Shown: positions 7,717-17,130, counted from the first letter of the stretch. The stretch is DNA of 64,000 nt from an uncultured Collinsella sp. (GCA_900541015.1 UQIB01000001.1:87776-151775), one strand, 5' to 3'. The notes: generated by a model from the letters alone, not told the origin. Numbers and translations: made by a program.

Positions 7717-9963
7717 ATGACACTCGTATCCAAGACCTTTGAGCTGTACGGCAAGACCTACACCTTTGAGTCGGGCGAGCTTGCCAAGCAGGCCACCGGC
7801 GCGTGCCTGGTCAAGCAGGGCGACACCACGATGCTCGACACCGTGGTCGTCTCCAAGGAGCGCAAGAACTACGACTTCTTCCCGCTGACCGTCGACTTCA
7901 ACGAGAAGATGTACGCCGCCGGCCGCATCCCGGGTGGTTACCTCAAGCGCGAGGGCCGTCCCAGCGAGAAGGCCACGCTCACTGCGCGCATGATCGACCG
8001 CCCGATCCGCCCGAGCTTCCCGGACGGCTTCCGTAACGAGGTGCACATCGTCGCTACCTCACTCGTCGCTGACCAGGTCAACCCCTTCGACGTCATCAAC
8101 GTCATGGGCGCCTCCTTGGCCATGACGCTCGGCGGCGTGCCCTTCGAGGGCCCGCTTGCCTGTGTGCGCATCGGCCGCAACGTGGAGACCGGCGAGTTTA
8201 TCGTCAACCCCACCTATGAGGAGCGCGAGAACTCCGATCTGGACCTGGAGCTGGGCGGCTCTGCCGACTTCATCTCGATGGTCGAGGCCGGCGCCGAGGA
8301 GATCTCCGAGGACGACATGCTCGCCGCTATGAAGTTTGGCCAGGAGGCCCTTGCTGCCTTCTGCCAGGCTCAGGACGAGTTCGTCGCCGAGTGGGAGCAG
8401 GTCAACGGCGCCATCGTCAAGAAGGAGTACCCGCTCGACCAGCCCGTCGAGGAGGTCCAGGAGCGCATCTTCGCCCACTACGACGAGATGGCAGCCGCCC
8501 TTCGCGACGCCGACAAGCTCTCCCGTATCGGCAAGGTCGAGGCTCTGAAGGAGTCCATCCGCGCCGAGTTCACCGAGGAGGAGCAGGATGCTTGGGAGCG
8601 CGAGATCCCCGTGGCGCTCAAGAAGCTCGAGAAGAAGGCCATGCGCACCATGGTCGTCGAGACTGGTGAGCGCGTCGACGGCCGTGCCGCCGACGAGATC
8701 CGTCCCATCATGGTGAAGGATAACTACCTGCCGCTCGTTCACGGCTCCGGCCTGTTCCAGCGCGGCCAGACCCAGGTGCTCTCCGTCCTGTCGCTCGGTA
8801 TGCTCAACGAGGGCCAGCGTCTGGATACCATTGAGCCCACTGAGGGCAAGCGCTACATGCACCACTACAACTTCCCGCCTTTCTGCACCGGCGAGACCGG
8901 CCGTATGGGCAGCCCCAAGCGCCGCGAGATCGGCCATGGCAACCTGGCCGAGCGCGCCCTGCTTCCGGTGCTCCCCGACGAGAACGAGTTCCCTTATGCC
9001 ATCCGCGTCGTCTCCGAGGTCATGGAGTCCAACGGTTCCTCTTCGATGGCTTCGACCTGCGGCTCCACGCTCGCCCTTATGGACGGCGGCGTGCCCATTA
9101 AGCGCCCGGTCTCCGGTATCGCCATGGGCCTGATCCAGGAGGAGGGCAAGACCGTGGTCCTGTCCGACATCCAGGGTCTCGAGGACTTCCTGGGCGACAT
9201 GGACTTTAAGGTCACCGGCACCACCGAGGGTATCACCGCCCTGCAGATGGACAACAAGGCCACCGGCCTCACCTTCGATATCCTGGCCCGCGCTCTGCAG
9301 CAGGCCAAGGAGGGTCGCGCCTTCATCCTGCAGAAGATGCTCGATGTTATCCCCGAGCCGCGCCGCACCACGCGCAGCACCGCTCCGCGCATCGTTTCCA
9401 TCCAGGTTCCGACCGACAAGATCCGCGACGTCATCGGTTCCGGCGGCAAGGTCATCCGTGGTATCCAGGATGAGACCGGCGCTTCGGTCGACATCCAGGA
9501 GGACGGCACCGTCTTTGTCGGCGGCACCGGCGAGTCCGTCGACCAGGCTGTCGAGCGCATCAAGCTCATCATCAAGGTTCCCGAGCCGGGCGAGGAGTAC
9601 ACCGGTCGCGTGGTCTCCATCCAGCCCTTCGGCGCCTTCGTTAACCTGCTGCCCGGCAAGGACGGCCTGCTGCACATCTCCCGCGTTGCCAAGGGCCGCG
9701 TGGAGAAGGTCGAGGACGTCCTCAACGTGGGTGACGAGGTCAAGGTCGTCGTCATCGAGGTCGACGATCGCGGCAAGATCTCGCTCGATCGTCTTGACAA
9801 GCCCGAGGCCCCGGCTCGCGCCGAGGGTGCCTCTGAGGGCGACGGCGAGCACTTCCAGCGCCGTGAGTGTCCGCGTCGCGAGCGCTCCGAGCGCAGCGAC
9901 CGTCCGCGCCGTCCCGGCGACAACGGAGGCCGCAAGCCCCGCCGTCACCACGACGCCGAGTAA
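7717..9963 (+). CDS. pnp: Polyribonucleotide nucleotidyltransferase (PNPase)
   Basis: Phosphorolytic 3'-5' exoribonuclease of mRNA turnover; the reverse reaction adds tails. The 748 residues hold two RNase PH domains (the second with RGQTQVLSVLSLG and ESNGSSSMASTCGS), an intervening helical domain, a KH domain (RDVIGSGGKVIRGIQDETGA) and an S1 domain (YTGRVVSIQPFGAFV). An Arg-rich tail of about 40 residues follows (RRERSERSDRPRRPGDNGG). ATG 7717 follows AAAGGAG. The basic tail is longer than in E. coli and could bind RNA or partners. The next plus-strand gene is rnj, with an unusual palindromic intergenic region between them. Confidence 0.97.
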   Translation: MTLVSKTFELYGKTYTFESGELAKQATGACLVKQGDTTMLDTVVVSKERKNYDFFPLTVDFNEKMYAAGRIPGGYLKREGRPSEKATLTARMIDRPIRPSFPDGFRNEVHIVATSLVADQVNPFDVINVMGASLAMTLGGVPFEGPLACVRIGRNVETGEFIVNPTYEERENSDLDLELGGSADFISMVEAGAEEISEDDMLAAMKFGQEALAAFCQAQDEFVAEWEQVNGAIVKKEYPLDQPVEEVQERIFAHYDEMAAALRDADKLSRIGKVEALKESIRAEFTEEEQDAWEREIPVALKKLEKKAMRTMVVETGERVDGRAADEIRPIMVKDNYLPLVHGSGLFQRGQTQVLSVLSLGMLNEGQRLDTIEPTEGKRYMHHYNFPPFCTGETGRMGSPKRREIGHGNLAERALLPVLPDENEFPYAIRVVSEVMESNGSSSMASTCGSTLALMDGGVPIKRPVSGIAMGLIQEEGKTVVLSDIQGLEDFLGDMDFKVTGTTEGITALQMDNKATGLTFDILARALQQAKEGRAFILQKMLDVIPEPRRTTRSTAPRIVSIQVPTDKIRDVIGSGGKVIRGIQDETGASVDIQEDGTVFVGGTGESVDQAVERIKLIIKVPEPGEEYTGRVVSIQPFGAFVNLLPGKDGLLHISRVAKGRVEKVEDVLNVGDEVKVVVIEVDDRGKISLDRLDKPEAPARAEGASEGDGEHFQRRECPRRERSERSDRPRRPGDNGGRKPRRHHDAE

Positions 9964-9986
9964 CAGCTACACATAAGCAGCTCAAC

Positions 9987-10016
9987 AAGGGCGACTCCTA
10001 AGGGGGTCGCCCTTTT
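9987..10016 (+). terminator. Rho-independent terminator after pnp
   Basis: AAGGGCGAC plus TCC (9987-9998) pairs with the stretch 10003-10014 around a TAAG loop, about 12 bp including one G-T pair, and runs into TTTT at 10013-10016. Its right half is also the start of the inverted repeat at 10009-10156. Confidence 0.85.
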
Positions 10017-10156
10017 GCTATTCCCGGCGGGGGCCGCGGGTAAAGTTTCCTGCTCTACAGTCCTGCTCGCACGGAGAGCACATTAAGTGCTCTCCGGCTC
10101 GTGCGGAACTCGCGATAAACTTTACCCGCGGCCCCCGCCGGGAATAGCAAAAGGGC
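10009..10156. repeat. Nested inverted repeat A1 (40-bp perfect arms)
   Basis: Bases 10009-10048 are the exact reverse complement of 10117-10156. The 68-base interior has its own palindrome, GGAGAGCAC-ATTAA-GTGCTCTCC, flanked by CGCAC and GTGCG. The interior is nearly identical, in reverse orientation, to the interior of the repeat at 10285-10427. The outer arms of the two copies are unrelated except for the innermost 13 or so bases. The left arm begins inside the 3' half of the pnp terminator. No coding frame is credible here. It could be a structured RNA, a nonautonomous mobile element or a recombination product. Confidence 0.9.
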
Positions 10157-10284
10157 TGGTTGGTGCGGGTTGCGATTTTGTCAGACAGTCTATTCAGTTT
10201 TCTTATTTTCTGAATTGTCGATAGCCGTGCTCTTGGCATATCCCCAGATAAAACCGCCCAAAACAAACCTGTCCCTATTTGGCA

Positions 10285-10427
10285 GGTCTGGGGCCATCGG
10301 GGGTCGGGGCGGGTTAAGTTTGTCGCGAGTTCCGCACGCAAAGGAAAGCACTTAATGTGCTTTCCGTCTTGCGCAGGACTGTAGAGCAGCAAACTTAACC
10401 CGCCCCGACCCCCGATGGCCCCAGACC
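10285..10427. repeat. Nested inverted repeat A2 (37-bp perfect arms), inverted copy of A1 core
   Basis: Bases 10285-10321 are the exact reverse complement of 10391-10427. The 69-base interior read on the minus strand matches the A1 core: CTGCTCTACAGTCCTGC at one end, GTGCGGAACTCGCGA at the other, and a central palindrome GGAAAGCAC-ATTAA-GTGCTTTCC. Relative to A1, the central stem shows a compensated G-C to A-T change, and the inner arm shows a compensated A/T swap (GGTAAAG versus GGTTAAG). The 128 bases between A1 and A2 and the 188 bases from A2 to rnj contain no recognisable gene. Confidence 0.9.
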
Positions 10428-10615
10428 GGCGGGATGGACCAGTTCAGATGGGGCTTTGATGCATGGGTGGTCTGTTGGTGGGCAAATGGGTATCATACTG
10501 TGGTTACTGCGTCGACTCTGTGATGCATGTTTGTACGTTCCCGGCGGTCGGTTTGCCAGAAGCGCCCCGTCGGTTGTTCCAGACCCGTTTCGAAGAAAGG
10601 AAACCACACTAACCT

Positions 10616-12286
10616 ATGGCAGCTAAAAAATCATCTCCCTTGAAGATCATTCCGCTCGGCGGCCTTGACGGCATCGGCAAGAACATGACGGTCTTCGAGT
10701 GCGGCGACGACATGGTGCTCGTCGACGCTGGTCTCATGTTCCCGGATGACTCCCAGCCCGGTATCGACCTGGTGCTTCCTGACTACACCTATGTCCTGGA
10801 GAACGAGGAGAAGCTCCGCGGTATCGTCGTCACCCACGGCCACGAGGACCACACCGGTTCGCTTCCGTATCTGCTGCAGGACCTCAACAATAAGGTGCCC
10901 ATCTTCTCGAGCAAGCTGACGCTTGGCTTTATCGAGGGCAAGCTCTCCGAGTTCCGCATCCGCGCACCCAAGTTCCGCGAGGTCAAGGGCGGCAGCCATG
11001 TCAACCTCGGCGGCATCTCGCTCGACTTCTTCTCTATGACGCACTCCATCCCCGGCGCTCTGGGCGTGTTCATTCGTACCAACCAGGGCACCGTTATGCA
11101 CACCGGCGACTTTAAGCTCGACCAGACGCCCATCGATGGTGTCACGCCTGACTATGCCGCTATCAGCCGCTTTGCCAAGCAGGGCATCGACCTGCTGCTG
11201 TCCGACTCCACCAACGCCACGGTTCCCGGCTTTACCAAGTCCGAGGCCGAGGTCGGTCCCAACTTGCTGCACGCCATCAAGAACGCCCCGGGTCGCGTGT
11301 TCGTCGCGTCGTTCTCGAGCCACATTCATCGTTTGCAGCAGATCTGCGATGCTGCCCGCAAGTGCGGCCGTAAGGTCGTTGTGACCGGTCGCTCCATGCT
11401 CACGAACACCCGCGTCGCGCGCGAGCTGGGCTACCTCAACATCGACGATGCCGATATCATCGATGCCTTCGATATCGATAACCTGCCTGACGACAAGATC
11501 GTTGTCATGTGCACCGGTTCGCAGGGCGAGCCGCTGTCGGCCCTGTCTCGCATGGCCAACGGCGAGCACAAGACGCTCTCTATCCACGAGGGCGATACCG
11601 TCATCCTCTCGGCAACTCCCGTTCCTGGTAACGAGAAGGCCGTCCAGCAGGTCGTCAACAGCCTGGCCAAGCTCGGCTGCGACGTGTGGGATAAGAACCG
11701 CGCTCTCGTCCACGTCTCCGGTCACGGTAGCCAGGAGGAACTCAAGCTCCTGATGGCCATGGCCAAGCCCACGTACTTTATGCCGGTTCACGGTGAGGCC
11801 GTGCATCTGCGCGCCCATGCCCAGCTGGCCCGCAAGATGGGCATCAAGGACGATCATATCTTTATCCTCGATAACGGCGACACGCTCGAGATGCGCGGCG
11901 GTATCGTCAAGCGCGGTACGCCCGTCGAGTCCGGCGTCGTCTACGTCGACGGCCTGCGTATCGGCGATACCGACCCCATCGTCCTGCGCGATCGTCAGAA
12001 GCTCGCCAACGACGGTATGGTCACGGCCGTTGCCATCGTCTCGCTCAAGCACAAGAAGATTGAGGCCATCGAGTTCTCGGGCCGCGGCGTCTCGTTTGCC
12101 ATCGACGACCAGTTCTCCGAGGATGCCTCCGCGTCCATCATGAAGACGATCGAGAAGGGCAAGTTCAGCTTTACGAGCAGCGGTTCCGATGCCATTCGCA
12201 AGGCCGTGCGCGATTCGCTCTCTAACTTTATCTGGAGCCGTACGCGCACCCGTCCGATGATCATCCCGGTTGTCATGGAGGTTTAG
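10616..12286 (+). CDS. rnj: Ribonuclease J
   Basis: Metallo-beta-lactamase/beta-CASP ribonuclease with 5'-3' exonuclease and endonuclease activity on mRNA and rRNA precursors. The 556 residues contain the metal motif HGHEDH (VVTHGHEDHTGSLPYL), GDFKLDQ, the beta-CASP region with SHIHRLQQI, and a C-terminal dimerisation domain ending SRTRTRPMIIPVVMEV. ATG 10616 has GAAAGGAAA at 10594-10602, somewhat distant. Together with pnp just upstream and rny at 22 kb, the window encodes three central RNA-decay nucleases. ftsK starts two bases after the rnj stop. Confidence 0.95.
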   Translation: MAAKKSSPLKIIPLGGLDGIGKNMTVFECGDDMVLVDAGLMFPDDSQPGIDLVLPDYTYVLENEEKLRGIVVTHGHEDHTGSLPYLLQDLNNKVPIFSSKLTLGFIEGKLSEFRIRAPKFREVKGGSHVNLGGISLDFFSMTHSIPGALGVFIRTNQGTVMHTGDFKLDQTPIDGVTPDYAAISRFAKQGIDLLLSDSTNATVPGFTKSEAEVGPNLLHAIKNAPGRVFVASFSSHIHRLQQICDAARKCGRKVVVTGRSMLTNTRVARELGYLNIDDADIIDAFDIDNLPDDKIVVMCTGSQGEPLSALSRMANGEHKTLSIHEGDTVILSATPVPGNEKAVQQVVNSLAKLGCDVWDKNRALVHVSGHGSQEELKLLMAMAKPTYFMPVHGEAVHLRAHAQLARKMGIKDDHIFILDNGDTLEMRGGIVKRGTPVESGVVYVDGLRIGDTDPIVLRDRQKLANDGMVTAVAIVSLKHKKIEAIEFSGRGVSFAIDDQFSEDASASIMKTIEKGKFSFTSSGSDAIRKAVRDSLSNFIWSRTRTRPMIIPVVMEV

Positions 12287-12287
12287 T

Positions 12288-15068
12288 TTGGCGCGCGGAT
12301 CTGCACAAAACGCCAAAGGCAATAAGGCCAATAACCAACCGGCATCTGCTAAGGGTGCCGGTTCCCATCTGCGTGCCAATAAGGGCCACGAGGCGGACTT
12401 CGATGAGTTCGAGCCCCTGGTCGAGCCTTCGGCCAACCGCGATATCGCCGGCGTGGTCATCGCCGTTTTGGCGATTGCGTCCTTCATTGCCGTGATCTCT
12501 CCGGCAACAGCGCCCGTGACGGCTGCGGTTGCCGGTTTCTACCACCTGGGCTTTGGTCTGGGCGCCTACGTGCTGCCGATCGTCATCTTGCTGTTTGCCG
12601 CCACGCTCTTTTTAGGCGAGGACTCGCCGCTCAACGTGCGCTCTGTTGCGGGCGGCGCCGTGGTCTTTATCGCCGTCGTCTCCATTCTTTCGCTGATGGT
12701 GCCGGGCACGAGCGATTCGTGCGACCTCATGTTTACGCCGCAAAATCTGTCCGCCTCGGGTGGCTACATCGGTGCGTTTATTGCGAGTGCGCTGCAGAAT
12801 GCCCTGGGTAAGCCTATCGCGATGGTAGTCCTGTTGGGCCTTGTCGTCGTGGGCTTGGTCATCATCGGCTTTTCGGTTGGCGGCGTTTTGCGCTCTGCTC
12901 GCGACCGCGCGGCCGATTTTGCCGAGCGCCGTCGTGCCGATGTTAACGCGAGTCCGTGGGGTGACGACGAAGCCCTGTCGGTGCCCGGCGTTGCCCGTCC
13001 GCACCTGAGCATTCTTCGTCAAAAGGGCTCCGATGCTGCCGTGACCACAGTCATGGGCAACGATGTGGACCCGGTTTTGGACGATGACGACGAGGACGAG
13101 GATCCGTTTGTCGACGTGTCCGAGGCAGTGGAAGCTGAGCGGGCCAAGACCACATTGTTACCGCGCCGCCATGCCAAGAAGGGCAAGGCTGCGCCTAAGC
13201 TCAATACGAGTGAGCCCGACCCGTCCTGGTCCGATAGCGAGATTGAGCTCACCGAGGGCGATGACGGGGACGACGAGGCTCCGATTGAGACCGCAAAGAC
13301 AACTTTGCTGTCGCGTTGCCATGCAAAGCGCGACCAGGTAACCGGCCAGCTTTCGATGGAAGACGACCCCGATAAGATCGACGAGTCCGAGCCGCCGTTT
13401 GCCGTTAATCCTGTCTCGGCAGCTCCGCAGATCCCCGATTTCCTGAAGCATCCCAAGGTTGCCGATACGGCTGTCGCGGGCGCTGTCGAGGTGTCTACTT
13501 CTAGCGATGGGGGAGCAGACGGTGGCGCCGCAGATAACGAGGGCGAAGAAGAGGACGGCCTCAAGCTTCCGCCGCTCGAAATCCTGCATGCCAACCCTCA
13601 GTCGGCTTCCGCCGCGTCTTCGGACAAGGAGCTGGAGCAGACCGCTGAGTCACTGCAATCCACCTTGCTTGAGTTTGGCCGCAGTGCCCGTGTGGTCGGC
13701 TGGATCGCCGGCCCCACGGTGACGACCTTTAAGCTGCAGCCTGGTGAGGGCGAGCGCGTGAGCAAGATTTCGAGCCTCGAGGACGATATCGCGCTTTCGC
13801 TCGCTGCCCAGTCGGTACGTATCTTTGCCCCGATCCCCGGCACCTCGCTCGTGGGCATCGAGATTCCCAATCGCAAGCGCCAAAACGTCAATCTGGGCGA
13901 CGTGCTGCCCTATGTGAAGGGCGGTCCGCTCGAGCTCGCCATCGGCCGCGATGCCGAGGGCACGCCGGTTGTCGCCGACCTTGCCAAGATGCCTCACCTG
14001 TTGATTGCCGGTACGACCGGTTCCGGTAAGTCGGTCATGATCAACTCCATCATCACGACCCTGCTCATGCGCGCGCTTCCCGAGGACGTTCGCCTGATCA
14101 TGGTCGACCCCAAGCGCGTCGAGCTCGCGGGCTATAACGGCCTGCCGCATCTTTACGTACCGGTCGTTACCGAACCCAAGCAGGCTGCGAGCGCCCTGCA
14201 ATGGGCCGTGTCCGAGATGGAGCGTCGCCTGAAGGTCTTCGAGCGCCTTAACGTGCGTAAGATTTCGACCTACAACGAAAAGCAGGCCGCCGGCGAGTTT
14301 GAGCATTACGACAATCCGCCGCAAAAGATGCCCTATCTGGTCATCATCATTGACGAGCTCTCGGACCTGATGATGGTCGCCGGTAAGGATGTCGAGGCCT
14401 CGATCGTGCGTATTGCACAGCTGGGCCGTGCCGCCGGTATCCACCTTATCGTGGCCACGCAGCGACCCAGTTCCAATGTGGTGACGGGCCTTATCAAGGC
14501 CAACATTACCAACCGCATCGCCTTTAACGTCGCCACGGGCATCGACTCGCGCGTCATCATCGACCAGATGGGTGCCGAAAAGCTCACCGGTTTGGGCGAC
14601 ATGCTGTTCTCCAAGGTCGACTGGGGTAAGCCTCGCCGTATTCAGGGCTGCTTTGTCTCGGACGATGAAATCAATGAGATTGTCGATTTCGTCAAGTCGC
14701 AGAGCGAGCCCGACTACCACGAGGAGATCCTGTCTGCCGTGGCGCCCGCTTCCATGTCCATGGCGGGTGGCGGCGGCATTGTCCGTACCGGCGTTGCCGA
14801 GCCTCAGGACGACGACCCGCTTATCTGGGAAGCTGCTCATATTGTGGTGGAATCGCAGCTTGGCTCCACATCTGGCCTGCAACGTCGTCTGAAGGTTGGC
14901 TATGCGCGTGCCGGGCGTATTATGGACATGCTGGAAGAAAAGGGTGTCGTCGGCCCGCCCGACGGTTCCAAGCCGCGCGAGGTCCTGTTGGACGAGGAGG
15001 GGCTTGCCGCGCTGGAATCTGTCGACGCCGAGATGGCACGTGAAGATCGTGAGTTTGGAGGATTCTGA
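12288..15068 (+). CDS. ftsK: DNA translocase FtsK/SpoIIIE
   Basis: Membrane-anchored, septum-localised ATPase that pumps chromosomal DNA during division. It has 926 residues. About four transmembrane segments lie at residues 45-205. An acidic linker contains two similar blocks, AKTTLLPRRHAKK and AKTTLLSRCHAKR. The motor has Walker A GTTGSGKS near residue 575 and Walker B LVIIIDELSDLMMV. The C-terminal winged-helix gamma domain recognises polar DNA signals. I chose TTG 12288 because GGAGG sits at 12278-12282, five bases away; an upstream TTG at 12270 lacks a site. ATGA joins it to the next gene. Confidence 0.95.
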   Translation: MARGSAQNAKGNKANNQPASAKGAGSHLRANKGHEADFDEFEPLVEPSANRDIAGVVIAVLAIASFIAVISPATAPVTAAVAGFYHLGFGLGAYVLPIVILLFAATLFLGEDSPLNVRSVAGGAVVFIAVVSILSLMVPGTSDSCDLMFTPQNLSASGGYIGAFIASALQNALGKPIAMVVLLGLVVVGLVIIGFSVGGVLRSARDRAADFAERRRADVNASPWGDDEALSVPGVARPHLSILRQKGSDAAVTTVMGNDVDPVLDDDDEDEDPFVDVSEAVEAERAKTTLLPRRHAKKGKAAPKLNTSEPDPSWSDSEIELTEGDDGDDEAPIETAKTTLLSRCHAKRDQVTGQLSMEDDPDKIDESEPPFAVNPVSAAPQIPDFLKHPKVADTAVAGAVEVSTSSDGGADGGAADNEGEEEDGLKLPPLEILHANPQSASAASSDKELEQTAESLQSTLLEFGRSARVVGWIAGPTVTTFKLQPGEGERVSKISSLEDDIALSLAAQSVRIFAPIPGTSLVGIEIPNRKRQNVNLGDVLPYVKGGPLELAIGRDAEGTPVVADLAKMPHLLIAGTTGSGKSVMINSIITTLLMRALPEDVRLIMVDPKRVELAGYNGLPHLYVPVVTEPKQAASALQWAVSEMERRLKVFERLNVRKISTYNEKQAAGEFEHYDNPPQKMPYLVIIIDELSDLMMVAGKDVEASIVRIAQLGRAAGIHLIVATQRPSSNVVTGLIKANITNRIAFNVATGIDSRVIIDQMGAEKLTGLGDMLFSKVDWGKPRRIQGCFVSDDEINEIVDFVKSQSEPDYHEEILSAVAPASMSMAGGGGIVRTGVAEPQDDDPLIWEAAHIVVESQLGSTSGLQRRLKVGYARAGRIMDMLEEKGVVGPPDGSKPREVLLDEEGLAALESVDAEMAREDREFGGF

Positions 15069-16579
15069 TGGCTGCACGCTTTGGTGACATGCTGCTCGAG
15101 CAGCGTCGCCGAATGGGCCTTTCCATTCAGCAGGTCGCCAACACCATCAAAATCAGGCCGCAGATCATCGAGTTTTTCGAGACCGGTAACTTTGCTTCGA
15201 TGCCGCCGCGCGGCTATGCGCAGGGCATGATTTCGAGCTATGCTCGCTTTTTGGGCCTCAATCCGCGCGAGGTCGTCAATGCCTACTTTGACGACCTGAT
15301 GGCATACGAACGCGAGACGTCGCAGCAGGGCGGTCGTTTTCAGGACGCCGCCGGCTACGTCAATTCGCGTTCCTCGGTCGATAACGGGCGCTTCCTGATG
15401 GTTCAGGGCGGTCGTTCGACCCGCTATGGACAGCGTCCTCAGCAGGCCGGTTATATCACCGAGACGGGTTCGGGCGAGGAGATTCGCTCACAGCGTGACC
15501 GGTTCCGCAGCACACCGATGCCCGAGGACCGTGCACTTCCCGCTGCTCGCGGCGTGGCGCGTGACCCTCGTGCCGGCTACGGCGACGGCGGCTATTCCGA
15601 TCGCGGTTACCGTGGTGTCTCTACGGGACGCTCTCGCGGTGGCTATGCGGATGCCGATACCACGCAGGTGACGCCGCGTCTTCGCTCTCAATCACAGCCG
15701 TATGGCCAGCGCTCTTCGGCTCCGCGTTCGGGCCAGCGTGGCTATCAAGGCCGCGGTGAACTTGCGCCCCGCTCGGGTCAGCGCAGCCTTCAGGGCCAGG
15801 GCGGCTATCGCGGCCGTTCCGATAGCAATCGTGGTCGTATGCCTCAGGGAGGCGGCCGCAGCAGTTCCAGTCGTGGACGCGGCGGATCCCGTACTCCTCA
15901 AAACAACGGGCTCGATCCGCGTATCGTCTACGCCGGCATCGGTGCCGTGGCGTTGCTGCTGATCGTGCTCATCGTGGTGCTTCTGCGCGGCTGCGCATCT
16001 TCGGCGCCCGAGACCACGCCCGAGACGCCCACTGCTACCAAGACTACGACCAAGAAGTCTTCTAAGAAGACCGAAACGGTCGACGAGGACGAAGACACCG
16101 ATGAGGCGACGGATGAGTCGACTGATTCGGACGCTACCAAGACGACGGCAAAGAAGGAAGAGAACGAGGTCACGAAGGTCAAAGTCTCCGTTGCCAAGGG
16201 AAAGACCGCGTGGATTGAGGTCAAGGTCGACGGAAAGTCGGTCTATGGCGCCCAGGCGACTGGCCCCTTTGAGCAGGAGTACACGCCCGAGTCCTCGATC
16301 GAGATCACCACGTCCAAGCCTTCCGATGTCACCGTTACCAAGAACGGCGAAAAGGTCCGTTACGATACCAAGACCTCGGGCGTGGCGCGTGTGACGATCA
16401 CCGTTCCCAAGAAGAAGACGACTGATTCCGAGAATGGTGAAAGTTCTGATAGTGCCGACACCGCCGATGGTACCGACACCACCGACGGCACCGATGCCCA
16501 GTCCACGGATGGCGCCGATACCGCACCTGACGGTCAGACGCCCACCGATTCTACCGACTATTCGTACGATAGCTACTAA
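15068..16579 (+). CDS. RodZ-like helix-turn-helix membrane protein
   Basis: The 503 residues begin with an XRE-type helix-turn-helix of the RodZ kind (LEQRRRMGLSIQQVANTIKI, then PPRGYAQGMISSYARFLGL). A long low-complexity Arg/Gly/Ser-rich cytoplasmic region follows. One transmembrane helix (IGAVALLLIVLIVVLL) is near residues 287-308. Outside it are a Thr/Lys/Glu-rich stretch, a DUF4115-like beta domain (KGKTAWIEVKVDGKSVYG) and a Thr/Asp-rich tail. RodZ links MreB to wall synthesis, and in Gram-positives this gene commonly follows ftsK. The RG-rich segment of about 150 residues is unusual. Its start overlaps the ftsK stop by one base (TGATG). Confidence 0.85.
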   Translation: MAARFGDMLLEQRRRMGLSIQQVANTIKIRPQIIEFFETGNFASMPPRGYAQGMISSYARFLGLNPREVVNAYFDDLMAYERETSQQGGRFQDAAGYVNSRSSVDNGRFLMVQGGRSTRYGQRPQQAGYITETGSGEEIRSQRDRFRSTPMPEDRALPAARGVARDPRAGYGDGGYSDRGYRGVSTGRSRGGYADADTTQVTPRLRSQSQPYGQRSSAPRSGQRGYQGRGELAPRSGQRSLQGQGGYRGRSDSNRGRMPQGGGRSSSSRGRGGSRTPQNNGLDPRIVYAGIGAVALLLIVLIVVLLRGCASSAPETTPETPTATKTTTKKSSKKTETVDEDEDTDEATDESTDSDATKTTAKKEENEVTKVKVSVAKGKTAWIEVKVDGKSVYGAQATGPFEQEYTPESSIEITTSKPSDVTVTKNGEKVRYDTKTSGVARVTITVPKKKTTDSENGESSDSADTADGTDTTDGTDAQSTDGADTAPDGQTPTDSTDYSYDSY

Positions 16580-16605
16580 GCCGCTCGTACGCGAAAGGAA
16601 ACATC

Positions 16606-17103
16606 ATGGCTAAAGATTCCAGCTTCGACGTCGTGTCCGAGGTCAACATGCAAGAGGTCGACAACGCCTTCCAGCAGACCACGCGCGAGATTTCCCAGCG
16701 CTATGACCTTAAGGATTCCGGCGCCACGATCGAGCTTTCGAAGGGCGACAAGCTCTTTACGATCAACGCCCCGGCCGACTTTGTCTCCAAGCAGATTATC
16801 GACGTGCTGAGCTCCAAGCTCATCAAGCGCGGCATTGACCTCAAGGCTGTCTCGTGGGATGCTCCGCAGGCGGCATCGGGCGGTACCGTGCGCGTGCTCG
16901 GCCATATCGTCGAGGGTATCGACCAGGCGACCGCCAAGAAGATCAACAAGGACATCAAGGACCAAAAGCTCAAAGTCAAGGTGACCATCGAGGCCGACAA
17001 GCTGCGTGTTTCCTCTGCTTCGAAGGACGCGTTGCAGACCGTGATCCAGTTCCTGCGCGACCAGGACTACGGCCAGCCGCTGCAGTTCACCAACTACCGC
17101 TAA
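16606..17103 (+). CDS. yajQ: YajQ family nucleotide-binding protein
   Basis: The 165-residue UPF0234/YajQ protein has two ferredoxin-like halves. It is recognised from SSFDVVSEVNMQEVDNA at the start, RYDLKDSGATIEL, and the C-terminal RDQDYGQPLQFTNYR. Some homologues bind cyclic di-GMP and act with a transcription factor, and others bind tRNA or GTP; which applies here is unknown. GAAAGGAAAC precedes ATG 16606. It lies between the RodZ-like gene and rimO, 27 bases before rimO, apparently in one unit. Confidence 0.93.
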   Translation: MAKDSSFDVVSEVNMQEVDNAFQQTTREISQRYDLKDSGATIELSKGDKLFTINAPADFVSKQIIDVLSSKLIKRGIDLKAVSWDAPQAASGGTVRVLGHIVEGIDQATAKKINKDIKDQKLKVKVTIEADKLRVSSASKDALQTVIQFLRDQDYGQPLQFTNYR

Positions 17104-17130
17104 TATCAATCGAAAGGACTGCTCTCCAAC

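Noticed and set aside
8059..9951. Long minus-strand open frame opposite pnp
   Set aside because: Antisense shadow of PNPase with repetitive Gly/Leu/Asp sequence and no recognisable start site.
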